64,000 nucleotides of DNA from Lithospermum erythrorhizon (Eukaryota > Streptophyta > Magnoliopsida > Boraginales > Boraginaceae): the NCBI GenBank assembly GCA_019722365.1, contig JADFUC010001644.1, positions 186,001-250,000 of the forward strand, read 5' to 3'. Position numbers and translations under genes: made by a program. Every line of letters starts with the position of its first letter. The stretch's first letter is position 1. Below are positions 35,344 through 47,275 of this stretch, one piece after another. The notes beneath the pieces are model-generated. The model searched no databases. It saw only the letters and a program-made list of their open reading frames with translations, and was not told the origin of the DNA.

Positions 35344-37713
35344 CTACTCCCAATTGATTTCCCTATGGAATGTCCACTCAGACGGATTTATAGTGGTTTT
35401 CCCATTTGCAGCAACTAGATCATATGGCGAATCCTCTGAAAATTCGGTGGGCATGGAATGCCAGTGTAGCGAAGGGGTCCAGTCGGCTTCTTTCAGTACC
35501 TTGAGTATCTCTTCCACAACAACATTGCTCCCCTCAGCAGACAAGTGAACCCCATCCCTGAACAAACCAAGAATTCAAGCTTTAATGATTGAGCAACCAT
35601 TTTAATATTTACCATTTTGCCTAAAATAATCATAAACCAATTTGCATGAACTAATTAAGCTAACATCCCAACAAGCTTTGCTGGTACTATCACTAATCAC
35701 TGAATTCAATGACGTAGTAAAAGGTTTATGGCATTGCTTCTAACGAGACTTACGTAAAGCAGGTGTTCAGCCAGTCTTCTCTTCTTTGCATGGCGGTCCA
35801 AAGATCAACAACCTTCACATTCATATCCTTGCACAACGCTATACAAGCCTCCGAATATTCTCTGCACAACTCATTTGTTCTAACTAACTCGCTGAAATAT
35901 GAACTACAAAAGAGATACAGAGAGTATATTCAATAAGCAGAGACATAATAATGTTCTATTTATTAATATAAATGCATTATGTTCTAGTTTCAAAGCATTG
36001 TCAGGTAACCAGAGATTAGATTGGAATAAGCGATATAATACCTCGTGTTTTCACGTAGTTTGGCCTCGTTAACTGGTGGACAACTGAGGAAGACTACACG
36101 AATGGTCTTTGAGAGGCTCTGATTTTCACAAAGGGTTAATGATATTATTAAGTTATCATTTGCAATATATCACGCTAAAGTAATCTCTATAATAGAAATG
36201 GAGGTACAGAAGATTCATTTCGAAAAAGGTACCCATGCACAGTACTTCAATTATCTCATGATCAAAGACTAAAAACATCACAAAAGTGGTTCAGCAAGTT
36301 GTTCTTTCATTAGTACTAAGAACCGAATATTTAAGGCTTTATACTCAATGAGGGAAAGCCAATAGGGTACAATAACTAAATTTGAGCCTTACAAGGACAT
36401 GTGCTTTATGCACGCAAGAAGGCATAGTGCTAGATGCTCTTGAGAATTTTATAATAGTGAAGGAAACAAGATATTTAAGTAGGATGCTTCAGTTTCCAGA
36501 ACTCTACCTTGAGATGAAGCGCAATTTTCTTCATGTTCTCGATATATTCTGGAAGTGGTACATGAGGACCTAGTCCCGATGAATGGGGACCCATCGAGTC
36601 ATTACCACCAAAGTATACAATTACTAGAGAGGGCTGAACAGAACTATCCTGCAACAGCCAATTAACCAATGCTGGAGTCAGCACATTTAATTATTAAGTC
36701 CTGAATTTAGCAGAAGAATTGCAATCTCCAAACACAGACATTCACATACTTAGTTTGGCTCGGTTCTTCATATTCAATGAATGAGCTGATTCATTCACTC
36801 AATAATTTTTTCATGAATACGAACATAATTTAAATAAGAAAAATAATTGTTGAAAGAGGTAATGTGTATGGTATATCCCATTCCAATTCCTTTATTAAGA
36901 ATTAGGTGGTCCTGAAAACAATTTAAAATCATTTCTTTTCTCTTTAAATGGCACAGATTTGTAGTAGTATCTTTTAATCTATAGGACAAATACCTTAGGA
37001 AATACTTGATCAAGGATCTGGATGGCACGGCGTGAGTTCCAACCATAATAGCCTCTTAATACTATATCAGCCTGGAACACACAGCATAAAATCCTGATGT
37101 TAAATGAGACATTTTCACTTTTATGGCAGGGCACCTAAATGAACCGTATCCAGTGATGATAAACTATGATAATGCTAAAGAATAATGCCACTAATGACTT
37201 CATTTTTGTCTCATACCAATGTCTAAACTAGGTAAGATCTGGCCTTGTTCACCTTGTACATTATCGACTTAACACCTTACATGTCTATAAACCAAACCAA
37301 AACCTATTTACATCACATAGGGTCGGTTATATGAATACAAACGAATGCCAACACTAGAGAAGTAATGTTCATAAGCAAAAACGTACTCATATATATAAAC
37401 ATTCTGGATACAATCACTATCTTCCCATTGTTCATTTCTCAATATGTGTACTTTATCAATAAACAACCTCCACTCCTTAGGCTAATCAGAGTTAAGCAGA
37501 CTTATGGTATGCAAAAATTTAAACATACCAATAACATAAAATTGGAAAAATATCATAGCAATGTTCCAAGATCATATAAAAAAAGAAGGGGGATAATATT
37601 ACTTTGCGAGAGTAGATATCAGAAAGGGTAGAACCCCAACCACCATTGCTGAAGCTAAGCTGCACTATAGACGATCCAAACAACACAAACTGAGGTCTCT
37701 GTGGTCCTACCAT
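35344..37713 (-). CDS. SGNH/GDSL esterase, isoamyl-acetate-hydrolysing (CPRD49) type
   Basis: Six exons on the minus strand: 37603-37713, 36994-37071, 36508-36648, 36042-36118, 35754-35891, 35344-35557; 252 residues. SGNH hydrolases cleave small esters with a Ser-Asp-His triad. Block I is VLFGSSIVQLSF with nucleophile Ser15 (the usual FGDS reads FGSS). The oxyanion Gly lies in GYYGWNSR, the Asn in FGGND (76-80), and block V is DGVHLS with D183 and H186. There is no signal peptide, matching the cytosolic IAH1-like branch rather than the secreted plant GDSL lipases. Length fits the family (about 250). It is transcribed toward the CCR3-like gene. The natural ester substrate is unknown. Confidence 0.9.
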
Positions 37714-39530
37714 AATCTCCTTAATTCTCTTTGAATGAGTTCACGAAAGAGTAAGTTGAAGGTTTCTTTTGATGATATTATTATTATTACTATCACCTCA
37801 AAATATACAAAAAAAAATAAATGATTTAAGAGATAGAATTGAGTAGATAGAATGCAGGTAGAGATATGGTTAGCTACTTTGTTGAAAAAAATGATGTATA
37901 TGGAAGATGGAGGTAGATGAAGAAGCCATAATGCTACTGCCAACCAAACAAGAAGTTGCAATGATATTAATGCGTCTTTACTCATTTACACGTACTACTG
38001 TCATCTCCCCTAGACCACGTCAACATTGATGTTGCACCACTCATTCAATTACATTTTCTACAAAATATATCATCTGTGTATCATACATTGATACCATGTT
38101 ATTATTTCATTTTTCAACACACATCATCACATCATATATTCTTTATTAGACAATACACATAATTAATACCCACATTTTTTTTTACAATAATATCTGGCCG
38201 TTTTAGTAGTGATATTTGGAATTACGTATGAAGTTTGATCGCCAAATTCTTTTATTCGTTAATCAGAAAATATAAAGTTCATATCATTAAAATTTTTTTA
38301 AAAAATATTTTCACTAATATTATTTTTTGTAATTTTTATAATGTACATTAAAAGTAATTGATGATTAAAAGTCGATTAATTTGAAATAGATGTAGTATAT
38401 ATATAATTGATGTCATGTTTAAATTTGAATATCATTACATATTTGTAATATTCCACCTCATCAAAATTATATTTTCAAATACTAATAATTTTTAATATTC
38501 AAACATGAAATATATCTCCAAATTAACGATCATGTTTAAATAAAATTTCTCTAATTCAAATTTAGCTCGACTTATGTATAATTCTAAAGAAACATTTAAC
38601 TTCATTAGTAGACCTGCCTGAGGTAGACCCAACAATTAACCAGGACTTCTTCACATAACCAGAGGCTCATGATGATTAGAATAATGATCTTTGTATTTCA
38701 TTTATTGACTACGACAATTCAATAATTTGTTATATATAGCTTCAATTCATTTTATATTAAAAAATAAAAGCATCCACAAACACTAAGGGGCTAATATAAT
38801 TCCAGAAAGCCTGATCCTGATGAAGAGGGGCCAGCCATGGGAAGAAGCCTGACCCAATAAAATCTGACAACAAAGCTCGCGTGAGAACTTTAAGGTGAGC
38901 CAATTGTCTTCGTTTAATTTCTAGAGTTTTCATTTTATAAATACTAGTTTTAGTGTAATGCATAACGGTATAATTCATACTTACATTGTTGTGTCAAAAC
39001 AGGCGGTTGCGTCGGGTGGTGAGTAGAGCTTCGATCAAAAATTTATATCCTCGGAGATCAACGAGGATTGACAAGCTATAGATAAAGCAATGGAGCAAGT
39101 AGCAACCTCAACGTTAACCACTCGGCAAGAAGTGGGGCCATACCTGACACCTCAAAATTAACCTCAGGACAGAAGAGGCAGGATTAGGCAAAGGGAAATG
39201 GGGACAAATCACTTGGTGGTATAAGACAATAGAAAAGATTTGATGATCAATGGATAAGGTACTTAGATAAGCACGTCAAGAGGCTTGGAAAGAGACCGTC
39301 ACTGGGTATTCATTTGGTCAAATCCTTAGTATGATGGACCATGCATGTAATAGAACGAATCCGAGTCCAGTTTATTATTACAGGCTCGATCTTCATTTTT
39401 TCTCCCAATCCAAGTATTAGTCCGACATAGCTAAGAGCTCATTAGATTGATGTCTTGATATGTATTACTCCGTATAAGTTAAAACAATAAAAAAGTCCAC
39501 AAGCATAATTTTTCAAAAAACAAATTTTAA
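37714..39530. other. Intergenic with unidentified repeat debris
   Basis: A less AT-rich stretch at about 38610-39420 looks like old repeat sequence but has no frame, LTR or TIR that I can support. About 38235-38400 weakly resembles the Stowaway-like MITEs at 24.6 and 34.6 kb. Confidence 0.35.
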
Positions 39531-39543
39531 TTTGAAGTAATTA

Positions 39544-39626
39544 ATAGTTCACTTACAAGTAAATTACGAAGTACTAAATTGTGAACTATTAATTAGTACT
39601 CCATAATTTACTTGTAAGTGAACTAT
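39544..39626. repeat. Near-perfect hairpin with 34-nt arms
   Basis: Left arm ATAGTTCACTTACAAGTAAA... (39544-39577) and right arm ...TTTACTTGTAAGTGAACTAT (39593-39626) are complementary, with two mismatches near CGA/TGG. The loop is 15 nt. The loop side also contains GTGAACTATTAA (39581-39592), which can pair with TTAATAGTTCAC (39541-39552), so two folds compete. Confidence 0.85.
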
Positions 39627-39629
39627 AAA

Positions 39630-42600
39630 TTCTTACAAGTAATTAGTATCCCGTGATATAGTTATAAATTCTTTTTCTTTGTCAAAGTGCCAAATGGCAA
39701 TGTTATCAACGATCGTTGCAATGCCGACACATTTTACTGATGTGCATTTAGCTTTCGACTTTAATATGTATAATTTCGGTCCCATTTATGCATCTCTTAT
39801 CTTATTTTCCATCTTGTGATTGAAAACGATTCGACGTTAATGGTAGGATTCAAAGAATGATAATGCATGTTGCCTATGCCTTTATCATCTCCTAAATCTT
39901 GTCTGACTTTAACAAATTAAAACTTAACCTTGATTGGCTCATAGGAAACTATACAAAGAAATGAAATTCAATTTATTTATTCCTTATTTACTTCCTTTCG
40001 TATTTAAATAATCATGTCCAATAAAGTAAAAGATTTTATATTATACGACTCTTGATTAATGAAATAAATCAAATAATTTATTATTATACGACATTCAATT
40101 TTTATCTATTGTGAAATAGTGAATATTATATGCAATTATTTTTGTGTCAAGACAATCTCATTGATATCATAAAAATAATATTGCGTATTATATGATGACC
40201 GTATGTACTTCGGCTAGGAGGGAAAACAACAACAACATGTTATTATAAAAATGAAACAACTAATTTCAAATAAAAGGGAAGTCAAACAAATAAAATAAAT
40301 GATCGTTCCCCTTCGAAATTCATATTTTTTTTCTTTCTGAAATTCAATTAATATTGCCGTAAATCCTAAATGGTAAAGTGAGACAAAGTAGGGCAATAGT
40401 GGATTTTGTTTCTAGAAGCTTACTAGATGTGTCGACCTAATTAATTTCGTGCCTATCTTCTCCGTGTATGAAAAGTGTACGTGTTATTTAATTGTGTGTA
40501 AATGGATTACACGGAGTAATAAAGTTCACACTCTAGCTTCGTCCACAAGGAGTGGAACATTATTGCTATTGTTAGAAGAAGAAAAAACCAATCCCTCATA
40601 GTACTACTCCCTAATAGTATGATCGAATTTTTAATATATGTCTTTAAGCCACATGTTAAGATGACAATTAAGAAAAATATTTAATAAAAGATGAAAATAT
40701 TTTTTAAATATATTTCATTTTATGCTTTCAAGTATTATATTTTGTTTTCAATTTTAATTCTTAATATATTAAAAAAATCGTAACACGATTAAAGAAACTG
40801 GAATTAAACAAACCTCAAAAAATTGGGAGGAAAATAGTAATTCCCCCTCCATAGTCCATTCCAAATTGAATGAGAGGTTTGGCTAACCATTTAAAGAAAA
40901 CAAGTTTTTTACCTTAAATTAATCACAATGTAATTTTCTTAAAAGATTCACAAGTTCGATACATAACAGTAGTTAGAATGTCATTTGATTCAAATGCAAC
41001 TACTTTTATTATATACTCCATAAAGCAAAAAAATTTAAATAAGGATTTTTATTAGTTAATCTTTCCTTGTCAAATTATAGGAAAAATATTCAACCAAATA
41101 CATTCATTTGTTGATATATATCCTAACTTGATTCTCAATAAACTTCTTATTAACATGTTCCTTAAAGGCACGAGATAAAAAAAAATCTAAATTCAAAGTA
41201 AAAATATTTTTTAGAACACATATTTTATTACTCAAAAATATTGCAAGGAATTAGAATGTCTTCAAGAATAACCCTGATGTGCAATTTGAGGCTAAAATCT
41301 TAAATTAATTTGATCAAATCTATTACTCATAAATCATAATAAGTCATAACTCATCGTTTCATCGACTACCTTTAACAAGAAGACAAGAGTTAGCAATGAC
41401 GTGATTTGGGTGCCACCATGTCATTTTCTTTAATTTGTGATATTTTCTGAACAGATCATCGTCATGGTGATTTGGACACTTATTTTTTTATTTTCTAAAA
41501 AATCTCACTGCAATCAGCAACATGTGGCATGAGTCACTACATATTTAGCATTTGAATCTTATTTTATGATGGCTGGGAGTTGGTGGCAGTTAAGGAAGGT
41601 ACCCAAGTCAACAATTGTAGAATGGTAGTTTTGAATCAATGCCATGACTTTTCCATATTCAAATTGCATAGTACTCCGTATTCATTATTCGTATTTTAAT
41701 TTCCCAATAATTTTTTTGTCTTTTCCACTAACTATTGACATTATGTAACGAGTACAAATTATCAGCTACGGAGTATATATAGAAACTTAAATTTAGAAAT
41801 GTGGCAATACACAACTCTATATTGATGCTGGGTTGGAGTTCAGAAGCTACGCTTGCTTTATTCTGATAGAATATTTAGAAAAATGGAATGATATAATTGT
41901 ATGATTGATCAAATATTAATGACCTTCATCTATATTTATGATTTGTAATATAAAATACTCAATAATTAATACAAACAAGTTATATTCAAGTTAACTAATA
42001 GTACGTCATATACGGAGTACTTACTATAATATCTACTCATAATAACATCTCTAATAGATTCTTGATTAGTTGATGATACAAAATAAATGTTTTTACGAAC
42101 ATGCAAAATAATGTTGCTTTAATTTGCCTACTGATGAAATTGATTGCTGTTTGAAATGTATTTAGTATTTACCATATACATTATTGTATGTTCATTATTG
42201 GTTACTTAGCTTACTTATCTGTCATTCTCTGTAGCATATGATTAGTACAATAATTATATCCAATAATTGTACATAGCCAATAACAAATTGTATATTGCAT
42301 TATGAGCGAGGGAAGTTCAATATAAATTCACATTATAAATGAGAGATTCAAACAATATAATGTATAATATCCTTGACATTCATCAAAAAAAGTTAAAACC
42401 TTAACTCAAAACATTCTTATGTTATTTATGTACTTGACTATATATAGGAGATAAATCACGAAATGTACTTCAACTGATCAATATATCGAATATTTTAATT
42501 TATCATATTCTATTATTGCACCCGAATATTACATGTAACACACTCTTAACAAACGTAGCCACTTGATGCAAAATGGGTTATTTGTGTTGCCATTTTAAAT

Positions 42601-43240
42601 AACAATCTTAGTTGAAAAAAAAGGGGAAATGAATCAATTTACGAGCCATTGTTGACAAAAATAAAAGCATATCCCATCCAAACACTTTCTCAATAATCTT
42701 TATCAAACCTATCCTCTTCCTTCTTTAGTGAAGAAACTAATTTTGATCAAATATACATTTTCATTATTCATACATGCTATCAAACACTATAAAGGCAATG
42801 CGAGCCTTCTGCGGGATAGAACTAGACTGCTAGCACTTCCGACTCTTCATTAAGTATGGGTTCAATTTTCATAAGAAATGATTTGGTGTTGAAGTGGTTA
42901 AAAGTAAATGTGTAATCCCCTATCAATTGAGACACATCTCTCGATTAACTCTTCTGTGTTATCATAGCGAAGGGACCTCAAGACTGTTAGTAGGACGGCT
43001 TCACACTTTTAAAAAGTTAAAATATAAATTCTAAAATTTGTAAGTTATGTAATGAAAGAAAAAATTTAATAGAAAGATAATTTCAAATTTATATAAACAC
43101 GGGTGTAAAGTAAAATATACTTTAAAAAATGAACGAAAATAATTTTTTATATAGAAACCTTTTCAAATTCCAAGCAATTCAAACAACATAAATTTCATAA
43201 TTTTATCAAAATTAAAAATTAACATAAAAAAATATTACTG
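39630..43240. other. Intergenic, AT-rich
   Basis: No coding frame supported. It holds three TACTCCGTA/TACGGAGTA motifs (41672, 41767, 42011) and the short interspersed element at 42885-43020. Confidence 0.4.
42885..43020 (+). repeat. Short interspersed element, copy B
   Basis: Homologue of 16577-16720: GAAGTGGTTAAAAG, TTGAGACACATCTCTCGATTAACTC, GGGACCTCAAGACT and GACGGCTTCACACTTTTAAAAAG occur in the same order. Flanking duplications are not evident. Confidence 0.55.
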
Positions 43241-43679
43241 TTTCGATTGGCCCAATATGATATAAATGCAATTTATCGTTGCAGTCGCTCGATGAAGAAG
43301 CGCGCATGGCGTGATGTCAGCCGTGTAGGAGGTTATCCGATATGTACCTCAGGCAGGTCCGTAGCCCTCCACGTCTGTGGCGCCAGCGTAGCAGGTAACC
43401 ATGACACGAGGCACGACCCTGGATTCAGCAACAATTACTCTTTGCGGGGATCAGACAGCCAGATAGGCGTAGCCCATGCATGAAAAGGCGGCCGTGTCAT
43501 GAGATGTGCGCCGTGGACCACAAAAGATATCCATTAAAAGGTCAGTTGAAGGATACACTTAAAGGCCCTCGTTTAAAGAGAAATGGACTTGTCGTCAAAG
43601 GGGATGTTGGCCAACTTGTCATGTCTTGTCTTGAAAACGCTAAATTTTACATAAATATCCATTCTTACATTCAATGTAA

Positions 43680-44110
43680 CACTTTTCTATTTTCCTAGAG
43701 ATTCACTTGGACAGTGCGACTTTACCGTGAATTGACTACGATCGACTTGATCGTGGTCTAGATGCGGGCTTCGGCGATCCCAGCGATAGACAAGGAACAT
43801 AATCCCTAAGATAGACCTCGAGTCGAAGGAACGAGCTCGAAGCACCCTCGCTCGATAGACGGCCGGGGGTACCTAATTTGATAAAAACCAAGCAGAGACA
43901 TCGAGGCTCACTGGCGTGGCCTTGTTCAGCGAGGCGAGCTGCATTGAATGACCACCGCCGCCGCTTTTGGAATGCTCCGTCCTGGAGGAGATGTGGCAGG
44001 GGAACAAGGCAAGGTCCCCACTCCAATGGGCCCGCTTGAAATCCCTCGCATCCCGGTGCTTGCCGAAATGCAGTAGAGTGTCGTAATTCCCTAATCACGA
44101 CTATCTGAAC
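43680..44110 (+). mobile_element. Left LTR-like repeat of Ty3/gypsy-type relic
   Basis: This block and 46690-47040 are diverged direct repeats. Shared strings include TTTTCCTA(G)AGATT, GACTTTACCGT, GTCGTGATC/GATCGTGGTC, AGCTCGAAGCAC...CGCTCGATAGAC, GGGGTACC, GGAATGCTCCGTCCT/GAAATGCTCCGTCCT and CCAATGGGCCC. They look like R-U5 parts of a gypsy LTR. The true 5' limit may reach back to about 43240, where GC content rises, but no match with the right copy is visible there. A minus-strand frame at 43736-44134 is composition-driven. Confidence 0.6.
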
Positions 44111-44169
44111 ATGCGAGTGAGTCTCCGCGATCACCGTCGTCGTCGGCCAGGTTGATAAATGGTAAAGCG

Positions 44170-45360
44170 AAGGTCGCGACGTGAGGTTCTTCGGACCGTC
44201 GATGATAATAGCAACTATGCTCTACCTTGAACATGGGCAAAAATGACATCTTCCGCCGTCGTAGTGACGAAAGCCGCCCAAAGACTTTAATACGGATAAC
44301 ATAGTTATTGTCAGAGTATGACCTCGCTTTTGGTGTTTATATTACCGTATACAACTAGTTCTAAACTAATCGGATGTGAATTGGATCTTCTGATTATACA
44401 AAAATCATGAATTACAAGTGTGCCTTTCTTCTCGAATAATATTATAGCGGCGGAGAAAGCAGATGAGCTCATGCCACCCAAAAATAGAGTATCTCCAAAA
44501 GAGTATCCACAATTGACTGAGCTCCTACTGTCTGCGTTTTACTAGAGCGATTAAAATTAAGCCCAAACGAAGATGGAGAAAAACTATTTCTTCTGCCTAA
44601 AGAAAGGGAGGATGGCCGAACTACAAGGAGAGGAGAAATTCTCCAACTTTAAAAGTTGGAAGAATTATGAGCAGTTATTCTTCAAAGGTGGTCTATTATA
44701 GGCATCAAATGTCTACATTTGAGCTTTGTGGAGAGTTTAATGAAACTCTTTCACCTCATTTGAAGGCATCTTGGTCATTATGATATTAGGGAAGGAGAGT
44801 TTGATTTAAATACAGCCTTTATTATTGCATCGAGAGCATAAAATCTTAGATAGAATGATACAGAATTATCTTTTAGAAGAAAATTAGAAAACCACGTCTC
44901 GCCCGTATTAATTAAACCATGATCTTTATTTCAACAATTAAAAATTTGCCCCAAAGTCCTTATATAGTTCTATTTAAAACCCCGAATGTTTCCTTCATGT
45001 TTCACTTTAAACCCGAGAAGTTATAATACTATTTATTATTAGTTCGGATTATTGTTTGTGTGTGACCTCTTAGGACGGATCGTGATAGCGATATATTAGA
45101 TAATATATGATTATCATCTTAATATATAGATTAGGAGGCGGATCTAGTAAGCCATGTAACCACAATGTCGATGCCGGTAAATCCTAAATATTAATTGTCT
45201 AACAATTAATATATATTGAACTTATAGTTTTGAATGTTTAAATCGGTTGATCAATCTAAATTGTTTAACGAGCATTTTATGAGATCAATTATCTCATATT
45301 TCCACTTCTTTCGCACCGTCCAGATAGGCTACTTTGAAAGGTCTACGTAAGGAAAAACCG
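44170..45360. other. Probable leader of the LTR element, decayed
   Basis: Between the left LTR-like repeat and the gag remnant. No frame or tRNA primer site could be identified with confidence; the last 500 bases are AT-rich and could be a later insertion. Confidence 0.35.
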
Positions 45361-45364
45361 ACCG

Positions 45365-46270
45365 GTGCACAAAGGCAAGGTGACGAGTCAATCTATCTCT
45401 CACCATAGCGATAAACACACTAAAGGTCACCTCGGAAATGCCCAGAGCGAGAGAAAGTTCGCGCTGAACCGCCCCGGCGGGCGTAATGCCGAGAGGCGTG
45501 TGTCATTGCAAAAACAAGTTGATGAGCTGAAGGCATTTCTTAAAGACATCACCCCTGGTCGAGGGCAGGTGAAGCATGCCACTTTGTTGCCGTGCCGAGG
45601 CAGAGGCTAGGCATGCGGAGATGCTAGAGATTCGGGATGCCTAAATGCAAAAGCATTCCCCGTTAGAATCGTGATCAACAAGCCCTTTCAAGTCCTTCGA
45701 CTCTAACTCTCTTTTGGGCGATGGCAGAAGGCGGGTTATTCCCTAGCAGCCTATCAGGCCAGGCGTTGAAGTGGTTTCATAAATTGCCACATAAATCCAT
45801 AGGCCCCATTGGCGGGAATGTGGTGGATTTATTCATGAAACAAATTGGATCATCGTCCGTTGCCCGATCACGGAATGGTGAACCTTGATGGAAATATAAC
45901 AAAGCCGGACTTTGAAAGTTATCTTTGCTAGGTTCGAAGAAGTAGGCACTGACATTCTGACGATAGCGAAAAGGTAGCGATCTCGTTCTTGAGGATTGAG
46001 ATACGGGCCACTGAAGGAGAAGTTAGTATTGGAGCCACCGGTAACAAGAAATGAGTTGTCAAAATTGGTCATCCAGTACATCAAGCTGGAAGAAGTGAAG
46101 CTGTTATCTGAAAAAATGGCCGATGCAAGGGCTAGGGGGAAGAAACCCATTGATGGGTGGCAACATGGGTCTCCCATAAAAGGCGAGTGTGGGACAAGTT
46201 GCCAAAACCCAAAGACAATTTATCACTTAAAGGTCGTACTTAAGATTAAGCTCGGCCAGAGATGACCACG
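45365..46270 (+). mobile_element. Gag remnant of Ty3/gypsy-type retrotransposon
   Basis: Coding remnants in different frames follow the order of a plant gypsy gag. 45365-45607 is basic, with KQVDELKAFLKDITPGRG. At 45760-45860 a frame reads ALKWFHKLPHKSIG, the hallmark WFxxLPxxSI of the retrotransposon gag domain. 45996-46265 encodes PLKEKLVLEPPVTRNELSK, QYIKLEEVKLLSEKM, and a basic end. Frameshifts and stops separate these. No zinc knuckle, protease, reverse transcriptase, RNase H or integrase follows before the right LTR-like repeat, so pol is missing. Confidence 0.7.
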
Positions 46271-46689
46271 AGGGCACTTAGAGACATCAGATTTGATCGG
46301 CTTTTCGTTATACTCATTTCGAGGACCCGATTGGGAAGGATTTATGCGAATAGAGACAGAAGTTACTTCCAAAGTCACCGCTTGTAGCGGGGGCAACAAC
46401 TTTCTAGAGGCACTTTTGGTGATCGCCCCTCTTTCTTTCTTGGGCCGGTTGAGCGACCTCTGGTAATAGTGCCTAAAGTGTGACTACAGTGACCTTTGAT
46501 GCCTCGGTCATTAATAGGCTCCCTTAGTACCAAAGCTGACAAAGGTTTACACCTCTTGCGTTATCCGCTTCTACGGAGGGAGGGGTGGGCGGTTCAGATG
46601 TGATTCGCATGCACCGATGCTCGGTATTAGGCGGTCCGGCGCTACCACGGTCGCTATTCGAATAATGAACAAATGGGGGAAGAAGAAGG

Positions 46690-47040
46690 GGAAAGCGGGA
46701 CTTTTCCTAAGATTATTAAGCGGACAATTCTTGACTTTACCGTTGGAGTGACGATGCGACCCGGTCGTGATCTGGTACGGGCACAAATCGTCGGCGATAG
46801 GTAAGCATAATTTGAAGATAGGCGCGGAGTCGTAGCTCGAAGCACTGCCGCTCGATAGACCGGCAAGGGGTACCCCACAGCATCCAACAAAAGAGCCAGC
46901 AATAGTTACTGGCGAGAATTTAGGTAGGATAATCCTCCTTTCTGAAATGCTCCGTCCTAGAGATATAGCAAAAAAACAAGATAAGATCGTTGGTCCAATG
47001 GGCCCTCGCCAAAATCCCATACATCAGAATCTACCGTCCG
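46690..47040 (+). mobile_element. Right LTR-like repeat of Ty3/gypsy-type relic
   Basis: Partner of 43680-44110. It contains GACTTTACCGTTGGAGTGAC, AGCTCGAAGCACTGCCGCTC, AGGGGTACC and GAAATGCTCCGTCCTAGAG in the same order. The two copies differ at many sites, so the insertion is old. The frame on the minus strand (46571-47020) shows no domain. The end of the element lies about 200 bases before the start codon of the SUE4-like gene. Confidence 0.6.
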
Positions 47041-47275
47041 CCCCGGACCATTTTGCAAGTGGAAAGTACAAAGCCTCCCCTATTTGACTAGACATTTCTT
47101 CGTGTAAACTTCAAGTCATTGTTCCCAAGACTTTGAGTTCAGTTATATCATCCTACCTTCGCTCTGCATCTTCTTCAACCCCCGCCCCCCCAACTATTTT
47201 TATTCCATTTTCTCAACTTCATCCAATATTTTTTTATACAAAGTTTTATCAAGCTCTATATTCTTTACAGAAAGA

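Noticed and set aside
43736..44134. 132-codon minus-strand frame
   Set aside because: It lies in the left LTR-like repeat, antisense to the element, and has no domain; the matching right repeat does not conserve the same protein.
46571..47020. 149-codon minus-strand frame
   Set aside because: Antisense to the right LTR-like repeat; composition-driven and not conserved with the left repeat.
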